Assembly: GCF_038502225.1 (NCBI RefSeq)
Contig: NC_091298.1
Span: 46,874,818 to 46,938,817, forward strand
From: Cherax quadricarinatus
Taxonomy: Eukaryota > Arthropoda > Malacostraca > Decapoda > Parastacidae
Direction: 5' to 3'
DNA length: 64,000 bases
The notes under the pieces are model-generated. The model did not search any database, had not been told where the DNA came from, and saw nothing but the letters and a program-made list of their open reading frames with translations. Within the stretch, counting starts at the first letter, position 1; every line of letters starts with the position of its first letter. Positions 45,901 to 60,900 of the stretch are shown in pieces. Both the position numbers and the translations under genes were made by a program.

Positions 45901-48900
45901 ACTTATCCGTCAACTGATGGGCAGCATGACTTAGCCATCAACTGACGGGCAGCATGACTTAGCCATCAACTGATGGGCAGCATGACTTATCCGTCAACTG
46001 ATGGGCAGCATGACTTAGCCATCAACTGATGGGCAGCATGACTTAGCCATCAACTGACGGGCAGAATGACTTAGCCATCAACTGATGGGCAGCATGACTT
46101 AGCCATCAACTGATGGGCAGCATGACTTAGCCATCAACTGATGGGCAGCATGGCTTAGCTATCAACTGATGGGCAGCATGAATTAGCCATCAACAGATGG
46201 GCAGCATGGCTTAGCCATCAACTGATGGGTAGCATGACTTAACATCAACTGATGGGCAGCTTGACTTAGCTATCAACTGATGGGCAGCATAAATTAGCCA
46301 TCAATTGATGGGCAGCATGACTTAGCCATCAACTGATGGGTAGCATGATTTAGCCATCAACTGATGGGTAGCATGACTTAGCCATCAACTGATGGGTAGC
46401 ATGACTTAGCCATCAACTGATGGGCAGCATAGCTTAGCCATCAACTGATGGGCAGCATGATTTAACCATCAACTGATGGGCAGCATGTCTTAGCCATCAA
46501 CTGATGGGCAGCATGACTTACCCATCAACTGATGGGCAGCATGACTTAGCCATCAAGTGATGGGCAGCATGACTTAGCTATCAACTGATTGGCAGCATGA
46601 CTTAGCCATCAACTGATAGGCAGCATGACTTAGCCATCAACTGATGGGCAGCATGGCTTATCTATAAACTGATGGGCAGCATTACTTAGCCATCAACTGA
46701 TGGGCAGCATGGCTTAGCCATCAACTGATAGGCAGAACGACTTAGCCATCAACTGATGGGCAGCATGACTTAGCCATCAACTGATGGGCAGCATGGCTTA
46801 GCCATCAACTGATGGGCAGCATGACTTAGCCACCAACTGATAGGCAGAACGACTTAGCCATCAACTGATGGGCAGCATGGCTTAGCCATCAACTGATAGG
46901 CAGAACGACTTAGCCATCAACTGATGGGCAGCATGACTTAGCCATCAACTGATGGGCAGCATGGCTTAGCCATCAACTGATGGGCAGCATGGCTTAGCCA
47001 TCAACTGATGGGCAGCATGGCTTAGCCATCAACTGATAGGCAGAACGACTTAGCCATCGACTGATGGGCAGCATGACTTAGCCATCAACTGATGGGCAGC
47101 ATGGCTTAGCCATCAACTGATGGGCAGCATGACTTAGCCATCAACTGATGGGCAGCATGGCTTAGCTATAAACTGATGGGCAGCATGACTTAGCCATCAA
47201 CTGATGGGCAGCATGACTTAGCCATCAACTGATGGGCAGCATGGCTTAGCCATCAACTGATGGGAAGCATGACTTAGCCATCAACTGATGGGCAGCATGG
47301 CTTAGCTATCAACTGATGGGCAGCATGAATTAGCCATCAACAGATGGGCAGCATGACTAAGCTATCAACTGATGGGCAGCTTGACTTAGCTATCAACTGA
47401 TGGGCAGCATAAATTAGCCATCAATTGATGGGCAGCATGACTTAGCCATCAACTGATGGGTAGCATGATTTAGCCATCAACTGATGGGTAGCATGACTTA
47501 GCCATCAACTGATGGGTAGCATGACTTTGCCATCAACTGATGGGCAGCATGGCTTAGCCATCAACTGATGGGCAGCATGACTTAACCATCAACTGATGGG
47601 CAGCATGGCTTAGCCATCAACTGATGGGCAGCATGATTTAGCTATCAACTGATTGGCAGCATGACTTAGCCATCAACTGATGGGCAGCATGACTTAGCCA
47701 TCAACTTATGGGCAGCATGGCTTAGCTATAAACTGATGGGCAGCATTACTTAGCCATCAACTGATGGGCAGCATGGCTTAGCCATCAACTGATAGGCAGA
47801 ACGACATAGCCATCAACTGATGGGCAGCATGACTTAGCCACCAACTGATGGGCAGCATGACTTAGCCATCAACTGATGGGCAGCATGGCTTAGCCATCAA
47901 CTGATAGGCAGAACGACTTAGCCATCAACTGATGGGCAGCATGACTTAGACATCAACTGATGGGCAGCATGGCTTAGCCATCAACTGATGGGCAGCATGA
48001 CTTAGCCATCAACTGATGGGCAGCATGGCTTAGCTATAAACTGATGGGCAGCATGACTTAGCCATCAACTGATGGGCAGCATGACTTAGCCATCAACTGA
48101 TGGGCAGCATGGCTTAGCCATCAACTGATGGGAAGCATGACTTAGCCATCAACTGATGGGCAGCATGGCTTAGCTATCAACTGATGGGCAGCATGAATTA
48201 GCCATCAACAGATGGGCAGCATGACTTAGCTATCAACTGATGGGCAGCATAAATTAGCCATCAATTGATGGGCAGCATGACTTAGCCATCAACTGATGGG
48301 CAGCTTGACTTAGCTATCAACTGATGGGCAGCATAAATTAGCCATCAATTGATGGGCAGCATGACTTAGCCATCAACTGATGGGTAGCATGATTTAGCCA
48401 TCAACTGATGGGCAGCATGGCTTAGCCATCATCTGATGGGCAGCATGACTTAACCATCAACTGATGGGCAGCATGGCTTAGCCATCAACTGATGGGCAGC
48501 ATGACTTAACCATCAACTGATGGGCAGCATGACTTAGCCATCAACTGATGGGCAGCATGACTTAGCCATCAACTGATGGGCAGCATGACTTAGCCATTAA
48601 CTGATGGGAAGCATGACTTAGCCATCAACTGATGGGCAGCATGACTTAGCCATCAACTGATGGGCAGCATGACTTAGCCATTAACTGTTGGGAAGCATGA
48701 CTTAGCCATCAACTGATGGGCAGCATGACTTAGCTATCAAATGATGGGCAGCATGACTTAACCATCAACTGATGGGCAGCATGACTTAGCCATCATCTTA
48801 TGGGCAGCACGACTTAGCCATCAACTGATGGGCAGCATGGCTTAGCCATCAACTGATGGGCAGCATGACTTAGCTATCAACTGATGGGCAACATGACTTA

Positions 48901-51900
48901 GCCATCAACTGATGGGCAGCATGACTTAGCCATCAACTGTTGGGCAGCATGACTTAGCCATCAACTGATGGGCAACATTACTTGGGCATCAACTGATGGG
49001 CAGCATGACTTAGCCATCAACTGATGGGCAGCATGACTTAGCCTCAACTGATGGGCAGCATGGCTTAGCCATCAACTGATGGGCAACATGACTTGGGCAT
49101 CAACTGATGGGCAGCATGACTTAGCCATCAACTGATGGGGAGCATGACTTAGCCATCAACTGATGGGTAGCATGACTTAGCCATCAACTGGTGGGCAGCA
49201 TGACTTAGCCATCAACTGATGGGTAGCATGACTTAGCCATCAACTGATGGGCAACATGACTTAGCTATCAACTGATGGGCAGCATGACTTAGCTATCAAC
49301 TGATGGGCAGCATGACTTAGCCATCAACTGATGGGCAGCATGACTTAGCCATCAACTGATGGGCAGCATGACTTAGCCATCAAGTGAGAGGCAGCATGAC
49401 TTAGCTATCAACTGATGGGCAGCATGACTTAGCTATCAACTGATGGGCAGCATGACTTAGCTATCAACTGATGGGCAGCATGACTTAGCCATCAACTGAT
49501 GGGTAGCATGATTTAGCCATCAACTGATGGGTAGCATGACTTAGCCATCAACTGATGGGTAGCATGACTTAGCCATCAACTGATGGGCAGCATGGCTTAG
49601 CCATCAACTGATGGGCAGCATGACTTAACCATCAACTGATGGGCAGCATGGCTTAGCCATCAACTGATGGGCAGCATGATTTAGCTATCAACTGATTGGC
49701 AGCATGACTTAGCCATCAACTGATGGGCAGCATGACTTAGCCATCAACTTATGGGCAGCATGGCTTAGCTATAAACTGATGGGCAGCATTACTTAGCCAT
49801 CAACTGATGGGCAGCATGGCTTAGCCATCAACTGATAGGCAGAACGACTTAGCCATCAACTGATGGGCAGCATGACTTAGCCACCAACTGATGGGCAGCA
49901 TGGCTTAGCCATCAACTGATGGGCAGCATGACTTAGCCATCAACTGATGGGCAGCATGGCTTAGCCATCAACTGATAGGCAGAACGACTTAGCCATCAAC
50001 TGATGGGCAGCATGACTTAGCCATCAACTGATGGGCAGCATGGCTTAGCCATCAACTGATGGGCAGCATGACTTAGCCATCAACTGATGGGCAGCATGGC
50101 TTAGCTATAAACTGATGGGCAGCATGACTTAGCCATCAACTGATGGGCAGCATGACTTAGCCATCAACTGATGGGCAGCATGGCTTAGCCATCAACTGAT
50201 GGGAAGCATGACTTAGCCATCAACTGATGGGCAGCATGGCTTAGCTATCAACTGATGGGCAGCATGAATTAGCCATCAACAGATGGGCAGCATGACTTAG
50301 CTATCAACTGATGGGCAGCATAAATTAGCCATCAATTGATGGGCAGCATGACTTAGCCATCAACTGATGGGCAGCTTGACTTAGCTATCAACTGATGGGC
50401 AGCATAAATTAGCCATCAATTGATGGGCAGCATGACTTAGCCATCAACTGATGGGTAGCATGATTTAGCCATCAACTGATGGGCAGCATGGCTTAGCCAT
50501 CATCTGATGGGCAGCATGACTTAACCATCAACTGATGGGCAGCATGGCTTAGCCATCAACTGATGGGCAGCATGACTTAACCATCAACTGATGGGCAGCA
50601 TGACTTTGCCATCAACTGATGGGCAGCATGACTTAGCCATCAACTGATGGGCAGCATGACTTAGCCATTAACTGATGGGAAGCATGACTTAGCCATCAAC
50701 TGATGGGCAGCATGACTTAGCCATCAACTGATGGGCAGCATGACTTAGCCATCAACTGATGGGAAGCATGACTTAGCCATCAACTGATGGGCAGCATGAC
50801 TTAGCTATCAAATGATGGGCAGCATGACTTAGCCATCAACTGATGGGCAGCATGACTTAGCCATCAACTGATGGGCAGCATGACTTAGCTATCAAATGAT
50901 GGGCAGCATGACTTAGCCATCAACTGATGGGCAGCATGACTTAGCCATCAACTGATGGGCAGCATGACTTAGGTATCAAATGATGGGCAGCATGACTTAG
51001 CCATCAACTGTTGGGCAGCATGACTTAGCCATCAACTGATGGGCAGCATGACTTAGCCATTAACTGTTGGGAAGCATGACTTAGCCATCAACTGATGGGC
51101 AGCATGACTTAGCTATCAAATGATGGGCAGCATGACTTAACCATCAACTGATGGGCAGCATGACTTAGCCATCAACTTATGGGCAGCACGACTTAGCCAT
51201 CAACTGATGGGCAGCATGGCTTAGCCATCAACTGATGGGCAGCATGACTTAGCTATCAACTGATGGGCAACATGACTTAGCCATCAACTGATGGGCAGCA
51301 TGACTTAGCCATCAACTGTTGGGCAGCATGACTTAGCCATCAACTGATGGGCAACATGACTTGGGCATCAACTGATGGGCAGCATGACTTAGCCATCAAC
51401 TGATGGGCAGCATGACTTAGCCATCAACTGATGGGCAGCATGGCTTAGCCATCAACTGATGGGCAACATGACTTGGGCATCAACTGATGGGCAGCATGAC
51501 TTAGCCATCAACTGATGGGGAGCATGACTTAGCCATCAACTGATGGGTAGCATGACTTAGCCATCAACTGGTGGGCAGCATGACTTAGCCATTCACTGAT
51601 GGGTAGCATGACTTAGCCATCAACTGATGGGCAGCATGACTTAGCTATCAACTGATGGGCAGCATGACTTAGCTATCAACTGATGGGCAGCATGACTTAG
51701 CCATCAACTGATGGGCAGCATGACTTAGCCATCAACTGATGGGCAGCATGACTTAGCCATCAAGTGAGAGGCAGCATGACTTAGCTATCAACTGATGGGC
51801 AGCATGACTTAGCTATCAACTGATGGGCAGCATGACTTAGCTATCAACTGATGGGCAGCATGACTTAGCTATCAACTGATGGGCAGCATGACTTAGCTAT

Positions 51901-54900
51901 CAACTGATGGGCAGCATGACTTAGCTATCAACTGATGGGCAGCATGACTTAGCCATCAACTGATGGGCAGCATGACTTAGCCATCAACTGATGGGCAGCA
52001 TGACTTAGCCATCAACTGATGGGCAGCATGATTTAGCCATTAACTGATGGGCAGCATGACTTAGCCAACAACTGATGGGCAGCATGACTTAGCCATTAAT
52101 TGATGGGCAGCATGACTTAGCCATCAACTGATGGGCAGCATGACTTAGCCATCAACTGATAGGCAGCATGACTTAGCCATTAACTGATGGGCAGCATGAC
52201 TTAGCCATCAACTGATGGGCAGCATGACTTAGCCATCAACTGATGGGCAGCATGACTTAGCCATCAACTGATGGGCAGCATGACTTAGCCATCAACTGAT
52301 GGGCAGCATAACTTAGCCATCAACTGATGGGCAGCATGACTTAGCTATCAACTGATGGGCAGCATGACTTAGCCATCAACTGATGGGCAGCATGATTTAG
52401 CCATTAACTGATGGGCAGCATGACTTAGCCATTAACTGATGGGCAGCATGACTTAGCCATCAACTGATGGGCAGCATGACTTAGCCATCCACTGATGGGG
52501 AGCATGACTTAGCCATCAACTGATGGGGAGCATGACTTAGCCATCAACTGATGGGCAGCATGACTTAGCCATTAACTGTTGGGAAGCATGACTTAGCCAT
52601 CAACTGATGGGCAGCATGACTTAGCTATCAAATGATGGGCAGCATGACTTAACCATCAACTGATGGGCAGCATGACTTAGCCGTCAACTTATGGGCAGCA
52701 CGACTTAGCCATCAACTGATGGGCAGCATGGCTTAGCCATCAACTGATGGGCAGCATGACTTAGCTATCAACTGATGGGCAACATGACTTAGCCATCAAC
52801 TGATGGGCAGCATGACTTAGCCATCAACTGTTGGGCAGCATGACTTAGCCATCAACTGATGGGCAACATGACTTGGGCATCAACTGATGGGCAGCATGAA
52901 TTAGCCATCAACTGATGGGCAGCATGACTTAGCCATCAACTGATGGGCAGCATGGCTTAGCCATCAACTGATGGGCAACATGACTTGGGCATCAACTGAT
53001 GGGCAGCATGACTTAGCCATCAACTGATGGGGAGCATGACTTAGCCATCAACTGATGGGTAGCATGACTTAGCCATCAACTGGTGGGCAGCATGACTTAG
53101 CCATCAACTGATGGGTAGCATGACTTAGCCATCAACTGATGGGCAGCATGACTTAGCTATCAACTGATGGGCAGCATGACTTAGCTATCAACTGATGGGC
53201 AGCATGACTTAGCCATCAACTGATGGGCAGCATGACTTAGCCATCAACTGATGGGCAGCATGACTTAGCCATCAACTGTTGGGCAGCATGACTTAGCCAT
53301 CAACTGATGGGCAACATGACTTGGGCATCAACTGATGGGCAGCATGAATTAGCCATCAACTGATGGGCAGCATGACTTAGCCATCAACTGATGGGCAGCA
53401 TGGCTTAGCCATCAACTGATGGGCAACATGACTTGGGCATCAACTGATGGGCAGCATGACTTAGCCATCAACTGATGGGGAGCATGACTTAGCCATCAAC
53501 TGATGGGTAGCATGACTTAGCCATCAACTGGTGGGCAGCATGACTTAGCCATCAACTGATGGGTAGCATGACTTAGCCATCAACTGATGGGCAGCATGAC
53601 TTAGCTATCAACTGATGGGCAGCATGACTTAGCTATCAACTGATGGGCAGCATGACTTAGCCATCAACTGATGGGCAGCATGACTTAGCCATCAACTGAT
53701 GGGCAGCATGACTTAGCCATCAAGTGAGAGGCAGCATGACTTAGCTATCAACTGATGGGCAGCATGACTTAGCTATCAACTGATGGGCAGCATGACTTAG
53801 CTATCAACTGATGGGCAGCATGACTTAGCTATCAACTGATGGGCAGCATGACTTAGCTATCAACTGATGGGCAGCATGACTTAGCTATCAACTGATGGGC
53901 AGCATGACTTAGCCATCAACTGATGGGCAGCAAGACTTAGCCATCAACTGATGGGCAGCATGACTTAGCCATCAACTGATGGGCAGCATGACTTAGCCAT
54001 TAACTGATGGGCAGCATGACTTAGCCAACAACTGATGGGCATCATGACTTAGCCATTAATTGATGGGCAGCATGACTTAGCCATCAACTGATGGGCAGCA
54101 TGACTTAGCCATCAACTGATGGGCAGCATGACTTAGCCATTAACTGATGGGCAGCATGACTTAGCCATCAACTGATGGGCAGCATGACTTAGCTATCAAC
54201 TGATGGGCAACATGACTTAGCCATCAACTGATGGGCAGCATGACTTAGCCATCAACTGTTGGGCAGCATGACTTAGCCATCAACTGATGGGCAACATGAC
54301 TTGGGCATCAACTGATGGGCAGCATGACTTAGCCATCAACTGATGGGCAGCATGACTTAGCCATCAACTGATGGGCAGCATGGCTTAGCCATCAACTGAT
54401 GGGCAACATGACTTGGGCATCAACTGATGGGCAGCATGACTTAGCCATCAACTGATGGGGAGCATGACTTAGCCATCAACTGATGGGTAGCATGACTTAG
54501 CCATCAACTGGTGGGCAGCATGACTTAGCCATCAACTGATGGGTAGCATGACTTAGCCATCAACTGATGGGCAGCATGACTTAGCTATCAACTGATGGGC
54601 AGCATGACTTAACCATCAACTGATGGGCAGCATGACTTAGCCATCAACTGATGGGCAGCATGACTTAGCCATCAACTGATGGGCAGCATGACTTAGCCAT
54701 CAAGTGAGAGGCAGCATGACTTAGCTATCAACTGATGGGCAGCATGACTTAGCTATCAACTGATGGGCAGCATGACTTAGCTATCAACTGATGGGCAGCA
54801 TGACTTAGCCATCAACTGATGGGTAGCATGATTTAGCCATCAACTGATGGGTAGCATGACTTAGCCATCAACTGATGGGTAGCATGACTTAGCCATCAAC

Positions 54901-57900
54901 TGATGGGCAGCATGGCTTAGCCATCAACTGATGGGCAGCATGACTTAACCATCAACTGATGGGCAGCATGGCTTAGCCATCAACTGATGGGCAGCATGAT
55001 TTAGCTATCAACTGATTGGCAGCATGACTTAGCCATCAACTGATGGGCAGCATGACTTAGCCATCAACTTATGGGCAGCATGGCTTAGCTATAAACTGAT
55101 GGGCAGCATTACTTAGCCATCAACTGATGGGCAGCATGGCTTAGCCATGAACTGATAGGCAGAACGACTTAGCCATCATCTGATGGGCAGCATGACTTAG
55201 CCACCAACTGATGGGCAGCATGGCTTAGCCATCAACTGATGGGCAGCATGACTTAGCCATCAACTGATGGGCAGCATGGCTTAGCCATCAACTGATAGGC
55301 AGAACGACTTAGCCATCAACTGATGGGCAGCATGACTTAGCCATCAACTGATGGGCAGCATGGCTTAGCCATCAACTGATGGGCAGCATGACTTAGCCAT
55401 CAACTGATGGGCAGCATGGCTTAGCTATAAACTGATGGGCAGCATGACTTAGCCATCAACTGATGGGCAGCATGACTTAGCCATCAACTGATGGGCAGCA
55501 CGGCTTAGCCATCAACTGATGGGAAGCATGACTTAGCCATCAACTGATGGGCAGCATGGCTTAGCTATCAACTGATGGGCAGCATGAATTAGCCAACAAC
55601 AGATGGGCAGCATGACTTAGCTATCAACTGATGGGCAGCATAAATTAGCCATCAATTGATGGGCAGCATGACTTAGCCATCAACTGATGGGCAGCTTGAC
55701 TTAGCTATCAACTGATGGGCAGCATAAATTAGCCATCAATTGATGGGCAGCATGACTTAGCCATCAACTGATGGGTAGCATGATATAGCCATCAACTGAT
55801 GGGCAGCATGGCTTAGCCATCATCTGATGGGCAGCATGACTTAACCATCAACTGATGGGCAGCATGGCTTAGCCATCAACTGATGGGCAGCATGACTTAA
55901 CCATCAACTGATGGGCAGCATGACTTAGCCATCAACTGATGGGCAGCATGACTTAGCCATCAACTGATGGGCAGCATGACTTAGCCATTAACTGATGGGA
56001 AGCATGACTTAGCCATCAACTGATGGGCAGCATGACTTAGCCATCAACTGATGGGCAGCATGACTTAGCCATCAACTGATGGGAAGCGTGACTTAGCCAT
56101 CAACTGATGGGCAGCATGACTTAGCTATCAAATGATGGGCAGCATGACTTAGCCATCAACTGATGGGCAGCATGACTTAGCCATCAACTGATGGGCAGCA
56201 TGACTTAGCTATCAAATGATGGGCAGCATGACTTAGCCATCAACTGATGGGCAGCATGACTTAGCCATCAACTGATGGGCAGCATGACTTAGGTTTCAAA
56301 TGATGGGCAGCATGACTTAGCCATCAACTGTTGGGCAGCATGACTTAGCCATCAACTGATGGGCAGCATGACTTAGCCATTAACTGTTGGGAAGCATGAC
56401 TTAGCCATCAACTGATGGGGAGCATGACTTAGCCATCAACTGATGGGTAGCATGACTTAGCCATCAACTGGTGGGCAGCATGACTTAGCCATCAACTGAT
56501 GGGTAGCATGACTTAGCCATCAACTGATGGGCAGCATGACTTAGCTATCAACTGATGGGCAGCATGACTTAGCTATCAACTGATGGGCAGCATGACTTAG
56601 CCATCAACTGATGGGCAGCATGACTTAGCCATCAACTGATGGACAGCATGACTTAGCCATCAAGTGAGAGGCAGCATGACTTAGCTATCAACTGATGGGC
56701 AACATGACTTAGCTATCAACTGATGGGCAGCATGACTTAGCTATCAACTGATGGGCAGCATGACTTAGCTATCAACTGATAGGCAGCATGACTTAGCTAT
56801 CAACTGATGGGCAGCATGACTTAGCTATCAACTGATGGGCAGCATGACTTAGCCATCAACTGATGGGCAGCATGACTTAGCCATCAACTGATGTGCAGCA
56901 TGACTTAGCCATCAACTGATGGGCAGCATGACTTAGCCATTAACTGATGGGCAGCATGACTTAGCCAACAACTGATGGGCAGCATGACTTAGCCATTAAT
57001 TGATGGGCAGCATGACTTAGCCATCAACTGATGGGCAGCATGACTTAGCCATCAACTGATGGGCAGCATGACTTAGCCATTAACTGATGGGCAGCATGAC
57101 TTAGCCATCAACTGATGGGCAGCATGACTTAGCTATCAACTGATGGGCAACATGACTTAGCCATCAACTGATGGGCAGCATGACTTAGCCATCAACTGTT
57201 GGGCAGCATGACTTAGCCACCAACTGATGGGCAACATGACTTGGGCATCAACTGATGGGCAGCATGACTTAGCCATCAACTGATGGGCAGCATGACTTAG
57301 CCATCAACTGATGGGCAGCATGGCTTAGCCATCAACTGATGGGCAACATGACTTGGGCATCAACTGATGGGCAGCATGACTTAGCCATCAACTGATGGGG
57401 AGCATGACTTAGCCATCAACTGATGGGTAGCATGACTTAGCCATCAACTGGTGGGCAGCATGACTTAGCCATCAACTGATGGGTAGCATGACTTAGCCAT
57501 CAACTGATGGGCAGCATGACTTAGCTATCAACTGATGGGCAGCATGACTTAGCTATCAACTGATGGGCAGCATGACTTAGCCATCAACTGATGGGCAGCA
57601 TGACTTAGCCATCAACTGATGGGCAGCATGACTTAGCCATCAAGTGAGAGGCAGCATGACTTAGCTATCAACTGATGGGCAGCATGACTTAGCCATCAAC
57701 TGTTGGGCAGCATGACTTAGCCATCAACTGATGGGCAGCATGACTTAGCCATTAACTGTTGGGAAGCATGACTTAGCCATCAACTGATGGGCAGCATGAC
57801 TTAGCTATCAAATGATGGGCAGCATGAATTAACCATCAACTGATGGGCAGCATGACTTAGCCATCAACTTATGGGCAGCACGACTTAGCCATCAACTGAT

Positions 57901-60900
57901 GGGCAGCATGGCTTAGCCATCAACTGATGGGCAGCATGACTTAGCTATCAACTGATGGGCAACATGACTTAGCCATCAACTGATGGGCAGCATGACTTAG
58001 CCATCAACTGTTGGGCAGCATGACTTAGCCATCAACTGATGGGCAACATGACTTGGGCATCAACTGATGGGCAGCATGACTTAGCCATCAATTGATAGGC
58101 AGCATGACTTAGCCATCAACTGATGGGCAGCATGGCTTAGCCATCAACTGATGGGCAACATGACTTGGGCATCAACTGATGGGCAGCATGACTTAGCCAT
58201 CAACTGATGGGGAGCATGACTTAGCCATCAACTGATGGGTAGCATGACTTAGCCATCAACTGATGGGCAGCATGACTTAGCTATCAACTGATGGGCAGCA
58301 TGACTTAGCTATCAACTGATGGGCAGCATGACTTAGCCATCAACTGATGGGCAGCATGACTTAGCCATCAACTGATGGGCAGCATGACTTAGCCATCAAG
58401 TGAGTGGCAGCATGACTTAGCTATCAACTGATGGGCAGCATGACTTAGCTATCAACTGATGGGCAGCATGACTTAGCTATCAACTGATGGGCAGCATGAC
58501 TTAGCTATCAACTGATGGGCAGCATGACTTAGACATTAACGGATGGGCAGCATGACTTAGCCATCAACTGATGGGCAGCATGACTTAGCCATCAACTGAT
58601 GGGCAGCATGACTTAGCCATCAACTGATGGGCAGCATGACTTAGCCATCAACTGATGGGCAGCATGACTTAGACATTAACGGATGGGCAGCATGACTTAG
58701 CCATCAACTGATGGGCAGCATGACTTAGCCATCAACTGATGGGCAGCATGACTTAGCCATCAACTGATGGGCAGCATGACTTAGCCATCAACTGATGGGC
58801 AGCATGACTTAGCCATCAACTGATGGGCAGCATGACTTAGCTATCAAATGATGGGCAGCATGACTTAGCCATCAACTGATGGGCAGCATGACTTACCCAT
58901 CAACTGATGGGCAGCATGACTTAGCCACTTGGGCATCAACTGATGGGCAGCATGACTTAGCCATCAACTGATGGGCAGCATGACTTAGCCATCCACTGAT
59001 GGGGAGCATGACTTAGCCATCAACTGATGGGCAACATGACTTGGGCATCAACTGATGGGCAGCATGACTTAGCCATTAACTGTTGGGAAGCATGACTTAG
59101 CCATCAACTGATGGGCAGCAGGACTTAGCTATCAAATGATGGGCAGCATGACTTAACCATCAACTGATGGGCAGCATGACTTAGCCATCAACTTATGGGC
59201 AGCACGACTTAGCCATCAACTGATGGGCAGCATGGCTTAGCCATCAACTGATGGGCAGCATGACTTAGGTATCAACTGATGGGCAACATGACTTAGCCAT
59301 CAACTGATGGGCAGCATGACTTAGCCATCAACTGTTGGGCAGCATGACTTAGCCATCAACTGATGGGCAACATGACTTGGGCATCAACTGATGGGCAGCA
59401 TGACTTAGCCATCAACTCATGGGGAGCATGACTTAGCCATCAACTGATGGGTAGCATGACTTAGCCATCAACTGGTGGGCAGCATGACTTAGCCATCAAC
59501 TGATGGGTAGCATGACTTAGCCATCAAATGATGGGCAGCATGACTTAGCTATCAACTGATGGGCAGCATGACTTAGCCATCAACTGATGGGCAGCATGAC
59601 TTAGCCATCAACTGATGGGCAGCATTACTTAGCCATCAACTGATGGGCAGCATGGCTTAGCCATCAACTGATGGGCAACATGACTTGGGCATCAACTGAT
59701 GGGCAGCATGACTTAGCCATCAACTGATGGGGAGCATGACTTAGCCATCAACTGATGGGTAGCATGACTTAGCCATCAACTGGTGGGCAGCATGACTTAG
59801 CCATCAACTGATGGGTAGCATGACTTAGCCATCAACTGATGAACAGCATGACTTAGCTATCAACTGATGGGCAGCATGACTTAGCCATCAACTGATGGGC
59901 AGCATGACTTAGCCATCAACTGATGGGCAGCATGACTTAGCCATCAAGTGAGAGTCAGCATGACTTAGCTATCAACTGATGGGCAGCATGACTTAGCTAT
60001 CAACTGATGGGCAGCATAACTTAGCCATCAACTGATGGGCAGCATGACTTAGCCATCAACTGATGGGCGGGATGACTTAGCCATCAACTGATGGGCAGCA
60101 TGACTTAGGTATCAACTGATTGGCAGCATGACTTAGCCATCAACTGATGGGCAGCATGACTTAGCCATCAACTGATGGGCAGCATGACTTAGCCATCAAC
60201 TGTTGGGCAGCATGACTTAGCCATCAACTGATGGGCAGCATGACTTAGCCATCAACTGATGGGCAGCATGACTTAGCCATCAACTGATGGGCAGCATGAC
60301 ATAAGCATCAACTGTTGGGCAGCATAACTTAGCCATCAACTGATGAGCAGCATGACTTAGCCATCAACTGATGGGCGGGATGACTTAGCCATCAACTGAT
60401 GGGCAGCATGACTTAGGTATCAACTGATGGGCAGCATGACTTAGCCATCAACTGATGGGCAGCATGACTTATCCATCAACTGATGGGAAGCATGATTTAG
60501 CCATCAACTGATGGGCAGCATGACTTAAGTATCAACTGATGGGCAGCATGACTTAGCCATCAACTGATGGGCAGCATGACTTAGCCATCAACTGATGGGC
60601 AGCATGACTTAGCCATCAACTGATGGGCAGCATGACTTAGCCATCAACTGATTGGCAGCCTGACTTATCCGTCAACTGATGGAAGCATGACTTAGCCATC
60701 AACTGATGGGCAGCATGACTTAGCCATCAACTGATGGGCAGCATGACTTAGCCATCAACTGATGGGCAGCATGACTTAGCCATCATCTGATGGGCAGCAT
60801 GACTTAGCCATCAACTGATGGGCAGCATGGCTTAGCCATCAACTGATGGGAAGCATGACTTATTCATCAACTGATGGGCAGCATGACTTAGCCATCAACT